The translations under genes were made by a program, and so were the position numbers. From NCBI GenBank assembly GCA_032209605.1, contig JASFXZ010000005.1, positions 19,086,860 through 19,150,859 of the forward strand: a stretch of DNA of 64,000 bases, in the 5' to 3' direction. The notes below the pieces were generated by a model. It did no database searches and was not told the origin of the DNA. It was given only the letters and a program-made list of their open reading frames with translations. Origin of the DNA: Mactromeris polynyma. Lineage: Eukaryota; Mollusca; Bivalvia; Venerida; Mactridae. How positions within the stretch are numbered: the first letter of the stretch is position 1; each line of letters begins with the position of its first letter. This document shows positions 58,001 to 64,000 of this stretch, one piece after another.

Positions 58001-60189
58001 TAGTACATTTGTAGGGTCCGAGATATGCAATTTATACTTAACTAAAGTTTATTTTAGGGGTCCCAGTGATACACAGTATGTGGGAAAAGAAAAGGGAGTC
58101 AGGGACTCAATATTTCTGCATCAGGGAAATCCCTGGTACCACTGATTAAGCATTTTCATAGATTTGCAAGCATGCATTTTATTTAATTGTGAACTATCAA
58201 TTAAGTTATAAGATTTTAACTAACCTTTTCCTTCTCATGTTTTGGCAGAGGTGTTGTGACAGTTTCTTTGTTTTTCTCAATATCTCGTAATTGTTTCTTC
58301 AGGTCACCATGGCTCATACTCTCCTTCAATGATCCCACCAGTTCATGAAGTTTAATCCTGCTGGAATCATCTGTTAAACGTCAAAAGCAAACAAAACCAA
58401 TATAGTACCATGTGCCACACTTTCTTTGTTAATGATGCTTCCACCACATTACATGTACTTCTATAAGACGCAAATATTTCTCACCCTATTCTAAGCTATA
58501 AGTCCCTCTTACAGATTTGTTGATATTTTTAAACCGAAAGCCAAAAACTTTCACCTGTAATATCACAATTAACATATTTCATAATATCGATCTGTCATAA
58601 ATAACGCTGTTATAGAATACTCAGTGTGGGAACAGAAACATGTACAATGAGATGCAACTTATTTCCCCCTGATATTCTTGTCGAGACATTATATTCCTCT
58701 AAATGGTTCGGCCACCAAAATTGCGAAGTCACCAAAAAAATTGTATCATACGACATAGACAACATAACTGAGGTCAGGATTACTGGAAGCTAATCAAATA
58801 CAAGGAAAACTTATAGGTGTTTACATACCTTTACTAGATGTGAAGTTAAATTCTGATATTTGATTGCTGATAACTGTTCTCTGCGAAAGTTTTGACCTGA
58901 AAAATAACAATTATATTTATAAATGAAAAAATCAGTAACTTGACGACGAGTTATTATCAATAAATATGGATGGTTTACTTACATTCCATGAACACTTTAT
59001 TCAACCTATTTTCAGCATACAGGGATTGCAATTAATAATTTTAGAAGATGTCTTTGCATCCAATTTCTGTATATTGCAGCTACTGAGTGGATTGATGGCC
59101 TTCTTCCCAATATGCAACACATGAGGGTCGTCTGGAAATTCGTGGACTTTTATTATAGTCTAATCATTTCTGTATTAAATTATGTTGAAGTTCATGTCCT
59201 GAAACTTTGACCGTTGAAACTTTTCCATGAGTTAACTTAACAACAATCTTCTTAACCCTGTTGATAACAGTCTCAATAGAAAATGACATCAAAGGAGGAC
59301 GTTGTTTAAAACAAGTATGGCAATTAACTTTTGTGCTTGTCTTCAAGAAATTACTGCAGTAACATTTAAGATAAAATGCTACGAAATACAGCTGCTGACT
59401 GGTCATTGAACAGCACAAAAGATTTCAAATCCAAATGAAGTCTGAACCTTGTCCTTATTGACTTATGTTTTACTGGAAGTCAAGGCAGGGCTTTGAGGTA
59501 TCGGGTTTAGCCAAATAATTGAATCTTCAGATAATTTGCTAAAATATAACTACAAAATAAAAATGTGGACGCCTTTATAAATACATGTAAATCTATTATC
59601 AATTTATGTAACCTTTACCTTTTCTTGCCATCTAGTGATGATATTGCATCTAGCAATTGGTTGTGTTTTCTGTCATCAATGTTATCCTGATAAAAAGGAA
59701 ATAAATATAATGCAGGATGAAATCTCAATTTTGCTGTATGAGTTTTTATGAAACATGTGAAAAGGAATGTTTTTTTACACTTAGCAATTTTGGATAAATC
59801 ATAAAGTATCCAGTAGACTAGAAGGTTACACTATTTTTGATTAAATGTATTGTTTTGCAAAATTTGGGATATCTGCTATGATTTGAATTACAATGAAGTG
59901 ATTGTCTATCAGAAAAAAAACCAATAATCTAAAGTCAGCCATTATATATAATTGTACCGAAGTGTTGAGCAGTGTAAAACTGAAAATCTAGATTTGAACT
60001 TAATGCCAAATTTTAGAATCTGGGTGATGTAAAAGGATATGATTTGACAGTTGCAACCCATCAAAAAATGCTGATGACGTCCTGTTAAGTTCATTATGGA
60101 AACACAAACTGGTGAAATGTTTTTAGAATGTATACCTCCTCCCCACTGCTTGGAACATTATCATTCTCCACTTGAGCATCAAAATCCAT
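46078..60189 (-). CDS. UTP14: UTP14, U3 snoRNP / SSU processome protein, 13 exons, 851 aa
   Basis: Exons in transcript order: 60136-60189, 59619-59686, 58829-58896, 58225-58370, 57613-57690, 56745-56822, 56287-56412, 55402-55496, 50940-51141, 49195-50167, 48380-48593, 47250-47349, 46078-46431. All junctions are GT..AG and phase-consistent; 2556 nt, 851 aa plus stop. UTP14 is a nucleolar factor of the small-subunit processome that activates the DEAH helicase Dhr1/DHX37 to release U3 from pre-18S rRNA. Family hallmarks: ISSLDGKKR near residue 35-41, WDPIVKKNR about 127-138, AKAKRQKKIKSKK about 225-238, AEERMSLKHR in exon 9, KPKDVDLTLPGWGSWGG at 673-689, IPYPY near 738, and a Lys/Ser/Gly-rich tail. 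Exon 10 (324 codons) encodes an acidic/basic low-complexity insert of the kind seen in this family. An in-frame TAA precedes the ATG. Intron 8 (51142-55401) is swollen by nested transposons. It is somewhat longer than human UTP14A (about 770 aa). Confidence 0.95.
47055..47140 (-). mobile_element. tRNA-derived SINE head in UTP14 intron 12
   Basis: Minus strand: box A-like TGGTGGTTTAGGGCACCGAA and box B-like TTGGTTCCAGTCC (plus 47077-47089). Spacing fits a tRNA promoter; stems are degenerate. Confidence 0.55.
47574..48120. mobile_element. About 547-bp inverted-repeat element in UTP14 intron 11
   Basis: The left end GCAGATCCATATATGTGAAC is the near inverse of the right end GTTCACATATATGTAGATCC-TGC. 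CTCCCGATTTG-like blocks lie inside both ends. Non-coding; no clear target duplication. Confidence 0.7.
50600..50660 (+). mobile_element. tRNA-derived SINE head in UTP14 intron 9
   Basis: AGTGGCTCTATGGTAGAGCTG (box A, 50607-50627) and AGGTTCAATCC (box B, 50637-50647) on the plus strand. The distance is shorter than in a tRNA, so it is a degraded SINE promoter. Confidence 0.5.
51722..54661. mobile_element. Middle transposon, TAGCAACCCC ends, 7-bp target duplication
   Basis: Begins TAGCAACCCCAG and ends CTGGGGTTGCTA. CATATAG occurs on both sides (51715-51721 and 54662-54668). Total 2940 bp, or about 1607 bp without the nested hAT element. No transposase recognised. Superfamily not assigned; a 7-bp duplication is unusual and could be a decayed 8. 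Confidence 0.75.
53281..54605. mobile_element. Inner hAT-type element, 1325 bp, 8-bp target duplication
   Basis: Starts TAGTGATGGGATATCGGTTG and ends GCTAATCGGCCCATCACTA. The exact 8-bp duplication GTGTATAT lies at 53273-53280 and 54606-54613. Sub-terminal arms carry repeated ATCGGTT/AACCGAT motifs, as hAT transposase sites often do. No transposase; the 109-codon ORF at 53963 has no known motif. Confidence 0.9.
55670..55870. repeat. Dispersed repeat with GGACGGACATG motif (UTP14 intron 7)
   Basis: CCCTGTGACCTTGACCCC, TGGACCAAGTTTGTGGATGA, CGAGTTATTGATCGGAAAC and GACGGCCGGACGGACATGTG match the style and order of the 17519-17930 repeat. Confidence 0.55.
56891..56945 (+). mobile_element. Possible tRNA-like SINE fragment in UTP14 intron 5
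   Basis: GGGGCTGGGTGCTCAAGCC and CGAGTTCGAGCC resemble boxes A and B but are closer together than in tRNAs. Weak. Confidence 0.35.
57475..57545 (-). mobile_element. Possible tRNA-like SINE fragment in UTP14 intron 5
   Basis: Minus strand GAGGTGGCATAGTTGTCGAA resembles a box A head seen in invertebrate SINEs; a weak B box follows (AAAGGTCGCGAGT). No tail or duplication seen. Confidence 0.3.
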
Positions 60190-62925
60190 TGCTTACTGAA
60201 ATGCAAACAAGTGAATATATTGCATCTATCAAGACAAAAAAAGATATGTACATATTACTACATATAATTATCGTCCACATAAAAATTGGTATCACTCAGT
60301 CGCAGCTAGGAAGACTGATGGAGGTCAGTGATGGCCATCTACTTCATTCCATCTTTGGTTGAAATCGAGAAGCAAAATGAACGTGGGACAACAATGTCAC
60401 AATTGTTGGGGAAAATGTAGTCCAGCCATAATTAATTTATTTCACATTTTGATGTCTAATATTTAATTATTATAATATAATGTATATTTTATAATGAATA
60501 ACTCTTAATACTAACGGTTTAAACAAATGTAGGTACGAGTTAATTAAGGTACGAGTTAACCAAAACAGGTACGAGTTGACCTAGGTACGAGTTGACTGGA
60601 AACCCAATAATACACGAAATATCAAAATAGTTCATGGTGAAAGCAAAATGATCGTGTAAACAATCAAAGTAGATGAGAAATAATAATTAGTTGGTGCACG
60701 GCGTACCATTGCCTAAGCGTACCACTGCCAAAGTGTAACATTTAAAGCAGAATTCACCATAATTCGCAATATTTGTTGTTTATCAACTTCTACGACAAAA
60801 CGTTTTTTCTAAATGACAAAAAGAACGCGAGATATATAAAACACCTTATGCGTTACCTGCACAATTTAATGAGAAAACAAGCACAGAATCAGCCGTTAGG
60901 ATGTTTATTTTGTTTCTTAACTTTCACGTGTTGTGAATAACGGTGCAACGTTATAACAATTCATCGTGTGTATAGGACAGGTTTAAAACACGGCCCGGTC
61001 GTAAATTACAATACGGCCCTACCCCTTAACTTCTTTGTTTTTTAAGATATCTGAAAACTTTTGCATCTACGAGGGCACCCTCGTGGCAATCCTAAAAACG
61101 TTTTATATTGAAATTATTAGAATTAGAAGTTTATTCAATTTTGTCTAAAATTCAGACAGTTTTTTAATCAAAATTACGGCCGAAATGGAAAACACGGCCA
61201 TACACCCCTAATTAACTTCATTATTTTATCAGATATCTTAAAAATTATTTTGGTATATTAGAGGATATCCTCGTAGCTATATTGAACACATTATACATTG
61301 ATATTATTTTAATCAGAAGTCTATTCATTAACTTCTTTATTTTATATAGGTCCGTGATACCATATAGAAATGGGTATCTTAATTATTTTTTGTACACAAA
61401 TGCGTTAATTAATATAGTCATTTTATGTTACGTGACTAAAATAATATCTGGCCACTAATAAATAACATATATAAAGACGTTTTAATATTTCTCGACAAAT
61501 TTGTGGAGTTACTTGATATTTACATAATTTTGATACCAATCATGGCATGTTTAAAAGAACTGAAAGATTGTCATGTGCTCTACATGGTGATATTAGCTAA
61601 GAAAGACCTAATGATAATGATTATTTGGCATATTTAAATAAAAATATCAATCCCAAATGGATTTATGATATTTGTCTTGTTTTTTTGGTCAAAATTAGTG
61701 ATAAGCAGGGGCGTAGCTTTAAATACGCACATGTATACATACAAGCTAGACAAATGAAACAATAATTATGACCCAAAATGGTATTAAATCGGAGGGTAAC
61801 TTACTTAAAGTGGGTGATCTTTAAAGGTTTCAACATGAAAAAACAGCTAAACTTTGTATTTTATTTTTCAAAGAAATATCTTTAAAAATGCCTCCAAATG
61901 CAGCTGCGATGATTTTTATAATTTCAATATTTGCTCGGGGATTGAGGGGGGGATGCTCCTGGACCATCTCTGAGTTTAGTCCAATTTTGTCTGTAACATT
62001 CAAATTAACTGGAAATACCAATATCAGCATATGTTTGTGCCTTAGTCTGTGTGTTCGTTCAATCTTGTGCCAACTGTTACATTGGCATACAGGGAGATTT
62101 TTTTCCTGAATACAACAGTGGTTACAACCTTGATCCAGATCAATTTAATTTAGGATCTTTGTTTTAATGGTGCATTAACAAATACTTTGCACTTGCCATT
62201 AGGCATGAAGTGTATTGTCATACATACAAACCGTAAATTTATTGATAAATCTCAAGTTGATTGAAAAAAGACAAATTTTGTGATGGCTGAAATTAGTATT
62301 ATGGCCATTGCCCGGTTTGATAAAAGATACACATTATGTGACCCACTGTGTCAAGTGGGGGAGATTGTCGGAAGAGTATTCACTGCTTGATGTGGTAGTC
62401 CCAGGGGCCTCATCTGAAAATTGTTGTACTGTTTGATAAAAAATGGTGCACTCTGGTGCAACTGTGTGATGAAAGAATTGCCATAACGTCATAATATGAT
62501 ATATGACCCATGTCATCACCTAAATAGATAAGGTTAAAGTTGTGGGTGTGATTCCTGTACTAGGATGTTTTTTTAGCAAGGGGCTCGTTAGAGTCAATTG
62601 CTATAGTAGGCGAAATTCGCGGACACTCATCGGATGAGGTCATCCCAAGTATTTCATTCTGAACCGCAAAAGGCTATACATACTCCTGGAGAAAGTAGTC
62701 CCTGTCTAACATAAAATAGTGGTTACCATTTGCGATATCAGCTATAAAACGGATTTGAGCTGACTTCACTTACGCAAAAGAAAGTACCCCAATTAAAGAA
62801 ACTTGATCAAATATTGCAAATTACAGAAATGTCTGCCTACGCCGCTGCCGTATCACGCGTGTCCATATAGTGTACAGTAGTCAGCAGACGATAGCAGTAG
62901 GCAGAGATACGTATACAAGAAAACG
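60190..62925. other. Upstream of UTP14; diverged tandem repeats, no gene seen
   Basis: The UTP14 promoter should lie in the first few hundred bases but has no clear core element. 61024-61200 and 61205-61360 are diverged tandem copies (TTAACTTCTTTRTTTT, AGATATCT, GAGG-ATCCTCGT-GC, TTAGAAGT-TATTCA) of about 180 bp. ORFs in this stretch lack protein signatures. Confidence 0.4.
60532..60598. repeat. Four copies of AGGTACGAGTTRA upstream of UTP14
   Basis: GGTACGAGTT occurs four times within 67 bases, spaced 16-18 bases, about 340-410 bp upstream of the UTP14 ATG. GCGTACCA occurs twice at 60708-60725. Could be a short tandem repeat or clustered regulatory sites; no factor assigned. Confidence 0.5.
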
Positions 62926-64000
62926 ATGGAAGATATAATATATCCAACGAACAATTATACGTATATTGAAATAATGGGAAATGCAATTTTCCGTCATCGC
63001 TCCGTTGAATATCGACGATTTACGGAAACATACTTTTTGTTTTATTGTCATCCTGTCTGTAGGTCGGTCGATTGGTTGTTCTGTCCAATATACAACATAT
63101 GTAGTTTGTGTAGCACCTTATTCTCTCTCTTTTTGTAACTACTTCTTCAGTTTTCAAGGGATTACAATGCATTTTGATAATATAAGTACCCTGATACATG
63201 ATTTGATGATGTGGAAGACATCAATTTGCTTTGCATCCATCAAAATATTTTAGAATTCTGGTCCTTTGAACTGAAGTCTCTTTTTAGAACACATGTAGCA
63301 AAATACTTTAGTTTTTTTATGGATTGCATTGACACTTGGCATATAATCAACATTAAGGTACTGTTTACTTCTTCTCCATCCACCTTTCTGACTGTCTATA
63401 CCAAATCTATGTATACAATCTTGTGTGTTTAACTCCTATACTATTTATTTACTGACATAACAAAGTGTAATTGATAGACTATTGTGATAGGTAATATATA
63501 TATATATGTCAAAGTGACGTCTGTGATCTGCAGTGAGCCCCTTGCTGTCAGCACCTTCTGTGCTTTGATTTGTAATGTTTTGTCCAGAGATTTAAAGTTA
63601 TTTGTCTGCCAGATTAAATCCATGTTGGTGAGTTGCTGGTATGTAAAATAACAAATGGTTTATTCTATTTACAGGTTATTAACCCAGGAATATTTGCTTT
63701 GTTCTCTCTGACCATGAATGTTGTATAAAGTGAAGAGAAATATGTCACCTCAGCGAGTTGGTGATGATCGTATCATCATATGATAAAATAACAGACAGTA
63801 TGGGAGTATTTTGATTTAAAAAATGATGTTCTATGTACGTCTGTGATGCCGGATGATGTTGACCTCTATGATTATTACGGCTGCTACTCATGATAAATGA
63901 ACACACGTTCTGTATCTTTCCAGATGATTTATTCGCATAAAAAATACCAACACATGTTTAGTAGATCTTTCTCAAAGTTCATTTAAATGTGAATAGAATA
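62926..64000. other. Right edge, no gene established
   Basis: A 70-codon ORF begins at 62926 just after a more CpG-containing stretch (62830-62925) with a short inverted repeat TCTGCCTAC/GTAGGCAGA. It has no recognisable domain and only weak splice sites follow. A first exon of a neighbouring + strand gene is possible but unsupported. Confidence 0.25.

Noticed and set aside
62926..63138. 70-codon ORF beginning MEDIIYPTNNY
   Set aside because: No domain, no convincing splice donor and an overlapping second ORF in another frame; kept only as a note on the right edge.

Overview
The window is metazoan nuclear DNA: AT-rich, with short coding exons separated by long introns carrying GT..AG boundaries, and dense in transposon remnants. 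The gene set (UBXN11, TTLL2, UTP14), tRNA-headed SINEs, abundant short inverted-repeat elements and mollusc-style repeats containing a GGACGGAC motif suggest a lophotrochozoan, most likely a mollusc. That placement is an inference; no species can be named.

Three complete protein-coding genes can be reconstructed. (1) UBXN11, + strand, 2516-14050: 14 coding exons that join in phase to a 527-residue protein with an N-terminal coiled coil, a SEP domain and a C-terminal UBX domain. (2) TTLL2, - strand, 35621-38086: one coding exon of 821 codons, a tubulin-tyrosine-ligase-like glutamylase with a long serine/basic tail. (3) UTP14, - strand, 46078-60189: 13 exons encoding an 851-residue component of the small-subunit processome. 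The genes are not functionally linked: UBXN11 is a probable p97/Rho-family adaptor, TTLL2 modifies tubulin, and UTP14 works in nucleolar ribosome assembly.

Layout: 1-2506 holds foldback elements and a 37-bp minisatellite upstream of UBXN11. UBXN11 introns carry minisatellites, MITEs, a SINE and a dead copy of one of the gene's own exons. 14051-35600 is mostly intergenic: a SINE nested in a MITE, several MITE families, two orphan exon-like ORFs (17190-17441 and 19414-19703), a 16 x 50-bp minisatellite and a 5'-truncated LINE. 35621-38167 is TTLL2. 38168-46077 holds hAT and other MITEs and a decayed Tigger/pogo transposon with a PHD-like finger. 46078-60189 is UTP14, whose intron 8 is inflated by three nested transposons. 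60190-64000 is upstream and intergenic sequence with degenerate tandem repeats and no recognisable gene.

No clearly new biological system is evident. The most notable signals are the decayed UBXN11 exon duplication, the nested transposons with intact target-site duplications, the indel-free 50-bp array, a perfect 28-bp-arm hairpin element, and two unidentified coding-like segments.
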